Notes: generated by a model from the sequence alone, not told the origin. Counted from the stretch's first letter, positions 16,000 through 25,862 are shown. The stretch: 64,000 bases of DNA from JACCXG01 sp963836735 (GCA_963836735.1 CAWIKP010000023.1:434001-498000), one strand, 5' to 3'. Numbers and translations are program-made.

Positions 16000-17184
16000 T
16001 CACAAATAGCTCAGCCACCAAGCCGTACTCCGTTGCCTCACCCGAGCGAACCACGCGCAGATCGGGTACAGCATCACGACGAGCAGCAGCCAGATCAGAT
16101 ACGTGACGGGCAGCGACACACCCCAGCCTGGCGGGGGCGTGAAGGGATAGGCCCCGAGGTTGGGCGACTCGAACAACCAGTGCGCGGCGCCGTTCTGCAC
16201 GTAGCAGAGGACGGCGGCGAGCAGGTGAATGAGCGTCAGGTGCAGCCCGAAGTAGAACAGCGGCACGCGCCCGAAGACCAGCGCCGGCCGGAGCAGCCGG
16301 GGCGTCCCGCTGTCGAGCGCACGCAGGAGTAACAGCGCCGGTCCGAGCGTCATCAGCAGAAACAGCAGCGACGGCGGATATTTCGTGACGTTGAGAAACG
16401 AGACGAGCGTGAGCGCGCCCGATGCCTGAGACGCCCAGGGCGCTGGATCACCGTACCAGTTGATCCAACGCAGCACCACGAACGCTGCCGTCAGCGCGAG
16501 GCCGCACTTCAAGAGGAATGCTCGCCGGCGCTGCGCTTCCCACCGGTAGACCGAACCGAGCGCGTATCCGACGGCGGTGACGCCAATCCAGGGAATCAAC
16601 GGGTAGGCGACGAACACCACGAACCCGGGCCGGTTCACCACGAACCCCTGCAGGTGGAGGATCACCCAGAGCGGGTTGGCCGAACGCACGCTGTCGAGCA
16701 GGTTATGCCCGGCGATCAATGCCACCCCGAAGCCGAGGACGACCGGCACGGGCAGCCACACCAGGGCGGCGAGCACGATCATCGCCCAGCCGAGCGCCCA
16801 GATCACGACCAGCAGAGTGACCTGATAGTCGAAGTTGAACTGGTAGCCCAGGCACCTGATGACCGTCAGCTCGAGGACAACCAGCCAGATGCCCCGCGTC
16901 AGCAGGAATCGCGACAACCCGGCGACGCTTTTGCTATGGAGCGCGAGAAAGGCGCCGGTTCCGGTCAGCAGAAAGAAGACCGGCGCGCAGACGTGGGTAA
17001 TCCAGCGGGTCAGGAACAGCGGGATCGTCGTCTGAGCCAGATTGGTGGGGCTGATTCCCGGCGGACCGAAGAAATCCCGGACGTGATCGAGCGCCATCAG
17101 GATCATCACGAGGCCCCGAAGCGTGTCCACCGACGTCAAACGGGCTGTCCGCCCGGGAGATTTGTCGTTCATGTGACTCGCCAA
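16000..17184 (-). CDS. DUF1624 membrane protein (HGSNAT-like acyltransferase family)
   Basis: A 394-residue protein with about ten membrane helices. The N-terminal signature TSVDTLRGLVMILMALDHVRD with its following helices is characteristic of DUF1624 and heparan-glucosaminide acetyltransferase-like proteins, thought to transfer acyl groups to sugars across a membrane. The conserved Asp-His of the first helix (ALDHVRD) is present. It converges with the MerP-like gene, leaving 13 bases between stops. The ATG at 17172 (MNDKS) is an alternative start. Confidence 0.8.
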   Translation of the reverse strand: MASHMNDKSPGRTARLTSVDTLRGLVMILMALDHVRDFFGPPGISPTNLAQTTIPLFLTRWITHVCAPVFFLLTGTGAFLALHSKSVAGLSRFLLTRGIWLVVLELTVIRCLGYQFNFDYQVTLLVVIWALGWAMIVLAALVWLPVPVVLGFGVALIAGHNLLDSVRSANPLWVILHLQGFVVNRPGFVVFVAYPLIPWIGVTAVGYALGSVYRWEAQRRRAFLLKCGLALTAAFVVLRWINWYGDPAPWASQASGALTLVSFLNVTKYPPSLLFLLMTLGPALLLLRALDSGTPRLLRPALVFGRVPLFYFGLHLTLIHLLAAVLCYVQNGAAHWLFESPNLGAYPFTPPPGWGVSLPVTYLIWLLLVVMLYPICAWFARVRQRSTAWWLSYL

Positions 17185-17340
17185 CCTCTAGTCGCGAAAC
17201 ACGTTATCCGATTTACCAAATTGTGAGGCGCCTGCCGGGGGAACCCGACCGCCCGAGGTCACGTCTCTTGCGGCATGTTCCTGGACAGCGGCATAATCCC
17301 CGCACCGATTTTCCAGTTTGCCTCGTATAGGAGGGTTCAA

Positions 17341-18380
17341 GTGTCGAAGCCTCGATTGCAGCGCGCCTTCATAGGTGCGGGTGCCATTCTCATCGCCGCG
17401 TCGGTTAGCGCCCAGGGCATTACCGGGACCAAACAGGGAAAGGGCGGCAGCGTCGTCCAGGGGTCGTCGGGAACCAACGGCAGCTCCGGCGACAAGGGGC
17501 TGGAACATTGTGACAAGCCGATGGGAGCCCTGGCCGTCGTCGAGCCGCAGGATATCGTCCTCTCGGATCTGAGCCGCTATCGGCTGTCGTCGCCGGTCGG
17601 CCTGATCCGGATGATGGTCCAGCAGTCGAACTGCTTCATCGTGGTCGAACGCGGCGCCGGCATGCAGAACATGATGCAGGAGCGGCAGCTCGCCGACGTC
17701 CGGGCAGCTGCGTTCGAGCTCGAACATGGGCGGCGGCCAGATGGTGACCGCCGACTTCATCCTCACGCCCTCCGTCGTGTTCTCGGAGAACAACGCCGGC
17801 GGCGTCGGTGGGGCGGTCGGCGGGCTGTTCGGCAGCAAGGGCGCGGCGGTGGGAGCCATCGCCGGCGGCCTGAAGTTCAAGGAAGCGCAGACCAGCATGC
17901 TGGTGGCGGACGCCCGCAGCGGCGTGCAGGTCGCGGCGGCGGAGGGCAGCACCAAGAAGGCGGACCTGGCGCTCGGCGGCGCGCTGTTCGGCGGCGGCGG
18001 CGGCGGCGCGATCGGCGGCTACGGCAATACCAATGAAGGCAAGATCATCGCGGCCGCCTTCATGGACAACTACAACGGGGTCGTCCGGACCGTGCGGAAC
18101 GATCTCGAGCCTGCAGCGCAACGTCGGCACGCTGAAAGCCGAAGCCGCCGCCGGCGGCACCACCAAGGTCGGCGGCGGGTTCAACGAGGGCGACGTCATC
18201 GTGACGAAGATCGCGAACGTCCGCCTGCTGTCGCAGCCCGCCGAAGCCGCCAAGCCGCTCACCACGCTGGGCCGCGGCGAAGAGCTCGTCGTGGTCGGCT
18301 CCGAGAAGGACGGATATATCAACGTCCAGGGTGCGGCGGGCAGCGGTTGGGTCAAGACGGTGCTCGTCATCAAGCAGTAG
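17341..18380 (+). CDS. CsgG-like secretion lipoprotein-family protein with SH3 domain (two frameshifts)
   Basis: A GTG at 17341 follows AGGAGG by six bases and opens a signal peptide (FIGAGAILIAASVSA). The CsgG/HfaB-like part includes ALAVVEPQDIVLSDLS, QSNCFIVVERGAGMQNMMQERQL and, in a second frame, SSSNMGGGQMVTADFIL, then a glycine-rich membrane-like stretch (GGAVGGLFGSKGAAVGAIAGG). A third frame ends with a bacterial SH3-type domain (VRLLSQPAEA to GWVKTVLV). Breaks lie near 17715-17735 and 18100-18120. CsgG proteins form outer-membrane secretion pores; the SH3 domain suggests peptidoglycan contact. No curli subunit gene is nearby. Confidence 0.65.
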
Positions 18381-18388
18381 GGTGAATC

Positions 18389-18512
18389 AAATCGGGGCTG
18401 GGCGGGGTTGGGGCTCGGTCGGTAGTATTCAGAGGCAACACGCCGCTTGCACTTGCCCAGTTGAGTCTGGCGATCGCCGGCTTCCCGAGCCCCCAGCCCC
18501 CAGCCCCGATTT
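18389..18512. repeat. Dispersed palindromic element, copy 1
   Basis: Terminal inverted arms AAATCGGGGCTGGG and CCCAGCCCCGATTT enclose GC-rich CGGGGCT-type repeats and a non-palindromic core (18419-18456) containing CAGAGGCAACACGCCGCTTG. The core recurs at 61586-61623 and, on the other strand, at 59340-59470 and 39949-40044. It fills the gap between two convergent genes. Confidence 0.75.
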
Positions 18513-18515
18513 AGT

Positions 18516-20003
18516 TCAGCCTGGCCCCGCTTTTCGCCTCAATCGCAGCGCGATGTCAGCCCGGTACTGGGGCACTGTGACCGCCCGGACACCGCCACCA
18601 CGGATCGTGTCATTACCGATCACCGATCCGTTCATCGTGTCGAGCCACTCGGCGAGCCAGTCACCTTCGGCGAGCTCGATCTGTAACGCCGCCGGCGCTC
18701 CGGGCTCTCCGGACATGCTCGCCGCGGCGTCTTTGCCGCTGGTCGGCCGCTGCTTCCGGATGTAGACCGCGATCGCCGTGCCAGGCTCGACCAGCGCGCG
18801 GGCGCTTCCGCCGGGCGGCACGCCATCCTTGATGATCGTGGTCGTCCGGCGTCATCCGCACGAAGTCGAACCCGTTGATGAACTCGCGCAGGATCTTCAG
18901 CTGCCGGCGCAGCGCCCGGCTGCCGCCTCCCGGCTGTGTCGACGGGTATTGGAACGTGCCGTCCTCGTAGCCGGCGGCGAACGAGTAATCGAGATTGTTG
19001 TACAGCCCGCCGCCCGCGATGACGAAATCCCAGCCCTCCATCCGGTAGACGTCGTCGCTGACGCCGCGAAAGCCGGTTTCATCGTCGCCGATCACCTTGT
19101 TCAGCGCGAAGTTCGATCGCCACGGTCTCCGGCGGCGTCGCGTAATGGAAATTGAAGATCGACACGGCCGGATGCGGGTCCGCGATCTTCGCCGACTTGT
19201 TGGCGATGTTCTGCGCGATCAGGTGCTTCGAAGGCAGCGCGCGCTCGGTCTCGACGATGACGTCGGCGATGCGGTGCTGCCAGGGCAGGGTGATCCCGCC
19301 GAAATATGGCTCGTTGGCAATCTCGAAGAACAGGTTGTCGAACGCGTTCAGCTCCGTGACCAGCTTACGGGTGAGCGCCTCCTGCGCGGTCAGGAGCGTC
19401 CGATCCTTATCGAGGGTGTAGACGTCGTTGCGACCGACAGCGCCGACGCCGTTCACGTTGTTGGCGGCGTTCATCGGGCTCAGGCTCCACTGCACCTCTT
19501 CATACATCGGGCAGAAGAGTGAGAGCTCGACGACCACGTTCCGGGCCGCGGCAGAGGTGAGGAAGTCCTTGAGCCGGGCGAAGTAGGCATCGTCCCAGCG
19601 CGACAGGTCGAACTTGTTGCCGCCATCCGGGTAGCCCGGGCTGGCTGCTGCGGGGCCAGGGTGCGAGGAACCGGCCGGGCCGTGGCGCCAGCGTGTTGCG
19701 TTCGATCTTGAAAGCCCCTTGAGGCTCGAGGTAGGCGCCGCTGAACACGCGCGTGTAGTTCATCCCGTCGGCTGCCAGCGTGTCCAGATACTTGCGATAG
19801 TCGAAGTCCAGGTTCATCACCGCGCCGTAGTGTTCACCGGACGTGATCAGAATCGCCGGCCGGCCGCGCCACTCGAAGTAGTGTGGATTCGCGGGATGGA
19901 GCGCGATCGGGGCCGCCGCCCTGACCTGTGAGATGCGGCCCGGAGTCCCGGTTGAAAACACGCTGACGAGCGCAACGACGGTGAGCGCGGCGGAAGTGCG
20001 CAT
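18516..20003 (-). CDS. Secreted glycoside-hydrolase-like protein (three or more frameshifts)
   Basis: Starts at the ATG on 20003 with a signal peptide (ALTVVALVSVFSTGTPG). The sequence then runs through several frames: HPANPHYFEWRGRPAILITSGEHY, FDYRKYLDTLAADGMNYTRVF, NVVVELSLFCPMYEE, LFFEIANEPYFGG and a C-terminal beta-sandwich-like part. The pattern of a (beta/alpha)8 barrel with an N-E-P motif (catalytic acid Glu in EIANEPY) fits clan GH-A or DUF4038-like glycosidases. Breaks are near 19640, 19110 and 18830. It probably trims an external polysaccharide. Joined length is about 490 residues. Confidence 0.6.
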
Positions 20004-20122
20004 GATCGGGCGGGATTCTACTCCGGCCAGGCCGAACTCACCTCCGGGCCGTCGCCGGGTTGACTCGTTCGAATATCCAAGGCTCAAAATCGCCGGCACC
20101 TGCGGAGTCTTCGTACCATCAG

Positions 20123-20710
20123 ATGTCGAGCAAGGACACCAACGAACGAATTTCCATCGATATCGTCGCCGCCGCACGGACGGCGTTCGCGCAAGGACGT
20201 CGCACCGAAGCGATCGAGATGCTGCGACGGTTCGACCTTGGCCGGGCCTGGGCCGGGTTGCGGTCGCCGAGGCGCTTCAGGCGCTGATGGCCGAACATCA
20301 GCGCCTGAACGACGAGGAGCGTCGCGGCGTTCGGGATGCCGTCGACGTGCATCTGAAGCCTGGCCGAGGCGCTCCTGGCAGCCGGGCAGCTCGAGGAGGC
20401 CTGGGCGCGCGCGTGCGACGCGGTACACCTCGATCCGGGCGATCAGCGGGCCATCGCGCTCGAGGCCCGTGTCCGGAAGGCGCTCGACGAACGGGCGGGC
20501 CGCGCCCCGCGGCCTGCACCGGAGCCAGCGCCTCCGGAGCCCGAGACGCGAGGAGATCCAGAGGCGTGCCGCGAACCCCGAGGCCCCGATCCGGCTCCCC
20601 CGGTCAGCGCGAGCTCACCGGCGATGAAATCGCTGTCAGCATGGTGGGTCGTTGCGGCAATCGTGCTCCTCGCCATGCTGCTCACAGGACTGGCGGCTCG
20701 GACGTGTTGA
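20123..20710 (+). CDS. Tail-anchored TPR-like protein (two frameshifts)
   Basis: Begins MSSKDTNERISIDIVAAARTAF at 20123. Helical repeat-like pieces follow in successive frames (GRRTEAIEMLRRFD; AEALQALMAEHQRLNDEERR; LAEALLAAGQLEEAWARACDAVHLDP), then a Pro-rich linker and one C-terminal membrane helix (WWVVAAIVLLAMLLTGLAA). Breaks lie near 20240 and 20360. The arrangement suggests a soluble protein-interaction domain held at the membrane by its tail. It overlaps the sugar transferase 3' end by 29 bases, tail to tail. No specific family recognised. Confidence 0.5.
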
Positions 20711-21335
20711 TCGCGGTGCGCTGATGCCCGAAGAACAGCAGGCCAGCGCGCCGGACCGGGGCAACCTGACCGCGCGACGCGCACGTTGACCTGGCCGCCA
20801 GCTGCCGCACCGGCGCCTTGCCAAGCACGTTGACGGCAAACGACAGCGCGATCAGCTGGCAGTCGAGGAGCGGATACCACTGCCGCGTGTAGCTGCGATC
20901 CAGGTCCAGGGCATCCTGTGGCGATTCAGGCCCGACGATTTGCGCAAGGCCCGTCAGTCCAGGCCTCTTCTCCCAGCGAAAATCGAACTCGGCTCCGGTC
21001 CACCCGAGGCGCTCCACGTCACTCTCGGTCAATGGCCGCGGGCCGACGGCGCTCATCTCGCCGGAGAGGATGTTGATGAACTGGGGAATCTCGTCCAGTC
21101 CCGTCGCGCGGAGGATTCTCCCGACCCGTGTGACGCGGCCGTCGCGCATCGTCCGGATCTTGAGAATTGAAAACGGGCGGCGGCGCAGGCCGACCCGTGG
21201 CTGACGAAACAAGACCGGTCCGCCATCGTCGAGGAGCACCGCGGGAATCACGACGGCCATCACCGGCGCGAACACGAGCAGCCCGGCGCAGGAGCCGACG
21301 ACGTCGAAGACCCGCTTGAGGCGCCTTTCAGTCAC
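20682..21335 (-). CDS. Bacterial sugar transferase (undecaprenyl-phosphate glycosyl-1-phosphate type)
   Basis: A 217-residue protein with the PF02397 pattern: KRVFDVVGSCAGLLVFAPVMAVV (hydrophobic hairpin), GPVLFRQPRVGLRRRPFSILKIRTM, LRATGLDEIPQFINILSGEMSAVGPRPL and RPGLTGLAQI. These enzymes place the first sugar phosphate on undecaprenyl phosphate for exopolysaccharide or O-antigen. It starts with a GTG that overlaps the end of the M48 gene by eight bases. No other polysaccharide gene is adjacent. The C-terminal 50 residues are atypical and may reflect a lost stop. Confidence 0.85.
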   Translation of the reverse strand: MTERRLKRVFDVVGSCAGLLVFAPVMAVVIPAVLLDDGGPVLFRQPRVGLRRRPFSILKIRTMRDGRVTRVGRILRATGLDEIPQFINILSGEMSAVGPRPLTESDVERLGWTGAEFDFRWEKRPGLTGLAQIVGPESPQDALDLDRSYTRQWYPLLDCQLIALSFAVNVLGKAPVRQLAARSTCASRGQVAPVRRAGLLFFGHQRTAINTSEPPVL

Positions 21336-22820
21336 GCCAGCGGACCAACGGATCAGCGAACCAGCGGACCAGCGGACCAGCGGACCCGCGACCTGTCAAC
21401 GAGCGTCCGTCAATCTGAATCGACTCGCCGATCCGTCTGAACGCCTCCTGGAAGTTCGCGGCTTCCTTCTCCGGGACGATGGTCAGGTAGTAGAAGAGCG
21501 TTCCATCCGCCAGGAACGTCGTGTAGAGACCGATGCGCTCCTGGCCGCCGAGCGGCGATGGGTTCACGAGCGGGGTGCCGATCGCCGAGCGCTGGGAGAT
21601 TCTCGAGGGACTGCTGTTCGCCGGCGAGGCGCAGCTCGGGGTTGTTCTGCGCGACCGCCCTGAGCCACGTCATGGTCGCTTCGCGGAGATCGCGCGTTCC
21701 CGCCTGCGCGATGCCGAACTCGATCCCGTGGCTGAAAACCGTTTGTCCATTCAGCTGGCCGAAGCCGTTCTCCGGAACGATTTTCATCGAATTGCTGCCC
21801 GAGAGGCTGGTCCAGTTCGAGGGAACGTCGGCCTGGAAGACCCTGCCTCCACTGATGCTCCGGTATTCCGCCGACGGGCGAGGGACGGGCTGGCCCGGGC
21901 GTTCCGACCGATTGAACGGTGGTGCCCGACGGCTCGGACTTCCGTTTGGCGAGCTCGGCCATCGTCATCGGCGCCGGCAGCGACGCGAACGCGATCTTGG
22001 TCGGGGCGAAGTTGCGATCGTCGGCCGCGCGGGCAATGGTCAGCGCTTCTGCTTCCCTGGTGATGTAAATCGTGCGGTTGCCAGGATCCGGGTGGCTGCT
22101 CATCCACTGCGGGCCGCTGCCGCCGCTGCTCTTCGACTCGCGCTCGATGGTTTCGAACATGCGGGCGAGCGCGCGGGGGTCGTATCCCGCGCGCGCCATG
22201 ATCTGCGCGCCCAGCAGATCGGCCTGCTTCTCGAAGTCGCGGCTGTATCGCAGCAGCAGCGTGCCGAGACCGAACTGGGACCCCTGAGCGATGGCGGCCC
22301 CGGCGCCTCCGCCGACGACGGCACCACCCAGCTGGCCGGCGAGCTGTCCCAGCTGCAGCCAGGGGTTCTGCGCCTTCGAGGCGTTCGCGGTTCCGTGCCG
22401 GAGGAGCACGTGCGAGAGCTCGTGCGCCATCACGCCCACGACCTCTCCCTCGGTCGCGGCCGCGTCGAACATGCCGCGCTGGACGAACATCGGGCCGCCA
22501 GGAAGTGCGAAGGCGTTGATCTCTTTCAGGTTCACCGGGGTGAACGAATATTCGTACACGGGTTGCTTGAGCTCCGCCGGCGCCGCCGCGACCAGCCGAT
22601 CGCCAAGCGTCGTCAGGTAGCGGGCGATTCGTTCGTCCTTGATGATTGGATACTGCTTACGGATTTCGGCGGCGGCCTCGCGGCCAAGCTCGACGTCCTG
22701 CTGCGGGGTGTAGCGGTTCTTTGGCAGCTTGATCTCGGTCTGGGCGAGCAGACCGCTGGCCGACAGGCACGAGGCCGTGATCAGCGCAGCTGCGCATCGT
22801 GACAGGGATTTGATCGCCAT
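21328..22820 (-). CDS. Secreted M48-family metallopeptidase (two frameshifts)
   Basis: A signal peptide (ALITASCLSASGLLAQ) precedes an M48 domain with zinc motif HELSH in GVMAHELSHVLLRHG, the downstream Glu ligand in DFEKQADLLGAQIM and the SSHPDPGNR motif. After about residue 320 the frame changes near 21880-21900 to SMKIVPENGFGQLNGQTVFSHGIEFGIAQ and again near 21560-21590 to PLGGQERIGLYTTFLADGTL, a C-terminal domain common in acidobacterial M48 proteins. The last 20 residues (AGPLVRWFADPLVRW) are translated 8-bp repeats. ATG 22820 is chosen because AGGAGTG lies just upstream. Probably degrades envelope proteins. Confidence 0.8.
21337..21393. repeat. 8-bp tandem repeat (GGACCAGC)n, translated
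   Basis: About six copies of the unit GGACCAGC with single-base variants, same family as 522-590. Here the array is inside the C-terminal codons of the M48 peptidase and just upstream of the sugar transferase GTG. Because the unit is 8 bp, translation gives a 24-bp period of eight residues (AGPLVRWF, ADPLVRWR). Confidence 0.75.
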
Positions 22821-22973
22821 GGCTCCCACTCCTTCAAATCCTGGGGGTGTAGAGCCATTTTAGCGCGAGGAAATCGGCCAGCGGTTGGATCGGCCGGGCG
22901 ACCGGCGCCTTCATCGCCCGACGCGTGCGAATCGGCGAGGGGTGACAGCGGGTTCAAGCAGTCACAGGCATCC

Positions 22974-22994
22974 CTTCCGCCTCTAAGGCGGAAG
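22974..22994. repeat. Palindrome CTTCCGCCT-CTA-AGGCGGAAG
   Basis: Nine-base perfect arms around CTA, in the 216-base gap between the DsbA-like gene and the M48 gene. A near-identical palindrome lies at 46661-46682. No T-run follows on either strand. The flanking GCCTTCGCGCTTCGCGCTACGG is also self-complementary. Confidence 0.65.
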
Positions 22995-23036
22995 CGCCCG
23001 CCTTCGCGCTTCGCGCTACGGCGCGGCAGGCTGCCG

Positions 23037-23801
23037 TCAGTTCGAAGCCGACTTCTGCGCGGACGCGGCGTGCTTCGCCAGCTCCACATCGATGATCGTG
23101 GCGAAGGTCTCCAACGGCATCGCGCCGCGGACGATTCTTCCGTTGATGAAGAACGTGGGCGTCGACTTGACGCCGAGCGCCGTCGCTTCGGCCATGTCCG
23201 CCTGCACCTTCGTCTTCAGCCCGGGGTCCTGGCGATCCTTCTCGAACCGGGCGAGGTCCAGACCGAGCTCACGCGCGTAGCGCGTCAAATCGTCAGGTTC
23301 GAGCCGCTCCTGATTGGCGAAGAGCTTGTCGTGGTATTCCCAGAACTTGCCCTGGTTTCGCGCCGCTTCGGCCGCGATCGCCGCGCCCATCGCGTTCCCG
23401 TGGATACTCACCAGCGGCAGGTGTTTCCACACGAAGCGCACCCGATCCTTGTACGTTTCCTCGAGCTTCTTCAGCGTCGGCACGACGCTCTGGCAGAACG
23501 GACACTGGAACTCGGAAAACCCGGCGACGGTGACGGACGCGCCGGCCGGCCCTTTTGCCGGCGCCGTGGCCACATCGACCTCGTAGACCTTGTTGAGCGC
23601 CGAACCCTGCGGCGTGGGCGCATTCGCCACTGTCTCCAGCTGCGCGACGCGCGCGCGCAGTCGCTGCAACTCTCTCTGGTTGATTATCGAGACAACCATC
23701 ATCACGACGACCCCGACGAGCGTCGCTGCCAGGGCGACGTCGCCGAGCCTCGAGGTGGGCGAGCCGGAACGGTCGGCGCTGCGCGTCTCGTCGGGTGTCA
23801 T
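23037..23801 (-). CDS. DsbA-family thiol:disulfide protein
   Basis: A 254-residue membrane-anchored protein. One helix (about residues 22-41, LAATLVGVVVMMVVSII) is followed by a short coiled linker and a thioredoxin-fold DsbA_4-type domain with active site CPFC in EFQCPFCQSV and the cis-Pro loop KSTPTFFINGR. It would oxidise or isomerise disulfides of exported proteins. The ATG at 23801 has GAGGAGCT upstream; the longer frame overlaps the lysyl oxidase stop. It follows the lysyl oxidase by 16 bases and could serve its disulfides. Confidence 0.85.
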   Translation of the reverse strand: MTPDETRSADRSGSPTSRLGDVALAATLVGVVVMMVVSIINQRELQRLRARVAQLETVANAPTPQGSALNKVYEVDVATAPAKGPAGASVTVAGFSEFQCPFCQSVVPTLKKLEETYKDRVRFVWKHLPLVSIHGNAMGAAIAAEAARNQGKFWEYHDKLFANQERLEPDDLTRYARELGLDLARFEKDRQDPGLKTKVQADMAEATALGVKSTPTFFINGRIVRGAMPLETFATIIDVELAKHAASAQKSASN

Positions 23802-23817
23802 CTTGAGCTCCTCGGCT

Positions 23818-24814
23818 CTATTGTTTGATGGTGAACGCGCGGAACCGCACGCCCGAGCCGACGCGCACATCCCAGTAGCGGGTTTGCTTGCCGCCGCCGT
23901 TCTTCACCGTCACCTTCGCAGTGATGGTGTTCGCGTTGACCACGACGACGTTCGAAGCCACGGGGGCCGGCCCGGTGCCGTTCTCGAAACCAACCGCGAT
24001 GCCTTGCGTGAATCCCGTGCCGCTGATCGTCACGTCGATCGATGCTCCCGGCTTGATGGTGCCCGGGCTTATCGAGCTGATGATCACCGATCCGCAGGTC
24101 CCGATCGCCTGCACGGTTTTTGCGGTCGGATTGATGTGGAGCCGGACGCACGACACGTTGTCGCTTTCATTCGACTCGATGAATTGATCCGGGGGGTCGA
24201 CTTCGATCCAGAGATCGTAATCGCCTTCGGGATCGCCGGTGATGTCGATCGACTGGCCTGGCAGTGTCGGGCCGTAGCGATCGCCCCATCCAACGGAGAT
24301 GCCTTGCACGTCGGGGTTACACGTCCTGTACACGACCGTTCTGCGGCGCCCCCGGCAGGCGGAGGTCGATCGGCGTCGTGTCCTCGAGGCAGAAGCTTGT
24401 CTTTTCGCTCGTTTTTCCGGTCACCACCCGGTCCCCTCCCGCCGGTGTCAGCGTGTACAGCTCAAAGTTGTTGACGTGGAAGTGGTTGTGCGTCGGGTGA
24501 TACGTCATCGTCCCGGCCAGCTCGTCGTAGTAGCTGCCGTCGCTGCGGTAGATGCGTTGATAGACCTGCTGCCCCGAACCGGTAACGCCGCCCGCATGAA
24601 CGTCGAGCGGTCCGGCACCCAGATTCTGGTTCACCGCGGCGAATCGCAGAAGAATGTGGCCGTTGCTCTGGTCCTGAACGACGCTGAGTTCCGACGCCAT
24701 TTGCGGGGTCAGATTCGGCAGCAGGTCCACGACCTGCGCGGACATGACGCGCGCGTTGAGGAGCACGATGACCGAGCACGCGGCGGATGTCATGAGTAGT
24801 CGAGGCTGATTCAT
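23818..24814 (-). CDS. Bacterial lysyl oxidase with IPT-like domain (one frameshift)
   Basis: A signal peptide (SAACSVIVLLNARVMSAQ) precedes a lysyl-oxidase (PF01186) domain. The copper site is His106, His109, His111 and His113 in YHPTHNHFHV. The family strand DITGDPEGDYDLWIEVDPP and ESNESDN follow in a second frame. The C-terminus (ISSISPGTIKPGASIDVTISGTGFTQG) is an IPT/TIG-like Ig fold. The shift near 24320-24335 restores one protein of about 330 residues. Lysyl oxidases use copper and a lysine-tyrosylquinone to oxidise peptidyl lysine to aldehyde, cross-linking proteins; the bacterial role is little known. It pairs with the DsbA-like gene. Confidence 0.8.
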
Positions 24815-25355
24815 GGCGACCTTTCTGACGCGCGTCGAACCCAGGGCCGCATGGCGTCGCGACACGCGTGAACGGTGGACGCTGAGCAAACTCCCCACCA
24901 ACAAGATGGCATCGCACCGGATCCGAGCCGCTTGCGGCGTTTAGCATCGTCCTGCCAACACTTAAGCTGAGTGCTCGCGCGAACGGCGACGCGCGCGCCG
25001 CTAACCAAATTCAGCTCACGTGAAGCCTTTTTTCTGCGAGCCGACGTCCGATCGACGCGGAGCGCCACCGGTGTTCGTTCCGTCGACAGAGCCGCTGTCG
25101 AGAGCGACTAATCCCATGCGCGGGCGAGGAAGTGCGTCTTTGCGAGGGACTTGTCCGCCGGCACATGAACGGTCCGCGCGTCTCTTCTCTTCGCAACTCG
25201 TTCAGCGGAAAGCGCTGCTGCTGTCGCTACGAACGCTGATGCGTTCCGGGCACGCGATGTGCTCGGTTGCGGCGGGCGACCGATCGTCGGCACTGGCTCG
25301 ATAGTGCGGCCTGAATCGGCGCCGGGCCCATGAAATCAAACGAGGAGGCAGTTAC
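24815..25355. other. 541-base gap without a supported gene
   Basis: This divergent region between the lysyl oxidase and a small secreted protein holds only short frames lacking signal peptides, domain motifs or convincing ribosome sites. The longest (25020-25304, plus strand) is Arg/Ser-rich, unlike a real product. It presumably holds both promoters. No strong hairpin or repeat stands out. Confidence 0.5.
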
Positions 25356-25754
25356 ATGAGAAAAGGGATGATGGTGCTGCTGGCGGTTGTCGCCCTGTCA
25401 GGCGCGAGCCTGATGGCTGTCAGCAATCAGCAACGTGAGCGGCCAGTCCTGCGGAGACTTTAGCGGTAATTGGCACTTCGTCAACAACCAGACGGGCGGC
25501 GCGGGCGCAGGCCACGCTCACCGCGACGTGGGACTCCGACGGGGACGGTGTCTACACCATTGGTTGACGACACGTGCACGGTTGGCCCGTCCAAGGTCCT
25601 CGGCAGCACGCAGCATTTCAACTGCATTGCGTCGGGAACATTGCTGTCGGCGACGACGAACCTTCCCGGCAGGCTCGTGCTGTCGGATTTCACGTGCGAG
25701 ACGAAGGAACCCCCGAAGTGTGACCCGAAGACGGATCCGAACTGCAAGGGATAG
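25356..25754 (+). CDS. Small secreted protein of unknown function (about three frameshifts)
   Basis: GAGGAGG lies eight bases before the ATG, which opens a clear signal peptide (MMVLLAVVALSGASLMAVS). The rest is spread over three frames: SGQSCGDFSGNWHFVNNQTGG, then a TATWDSDGDGVYT-like part, then VDDTCTVGPSKVLGSTQHFNC to KCDPKTDPNCKG. Joined, it is about 130 residues with six or more Cys, suggesting a disulfide-stabilised secreted protein. Family not recognised. Confidence 0.5.
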
Positions 25755-25862
25755 GCAATCGTGCCGTGCGGGCCGCCGTTTCCCGGCGTCCCGCACGGCA
25801 CTCTCTCCGTAACGCCGGTCCTCACGCAGAGTAAGTAGCGCGCTTCCCCGCAACGCCGAAGA

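Noticed and set aside
25020..25304. 94-codon plus-strand frame in the gap between the lysyl oxidase and the small secreted protein
   Set aside because: Arg/Ser-rich composition, no ribosome site, no hydrophobic segment or motif; it looks like chance in GC-rich DNA.
25420..25500. Premature stop in the small secreted protein as a recoding site
   Set aside because: The stop is TAG, and the continuing Cys-containing sequence is in a different frame, so an indel explains it.
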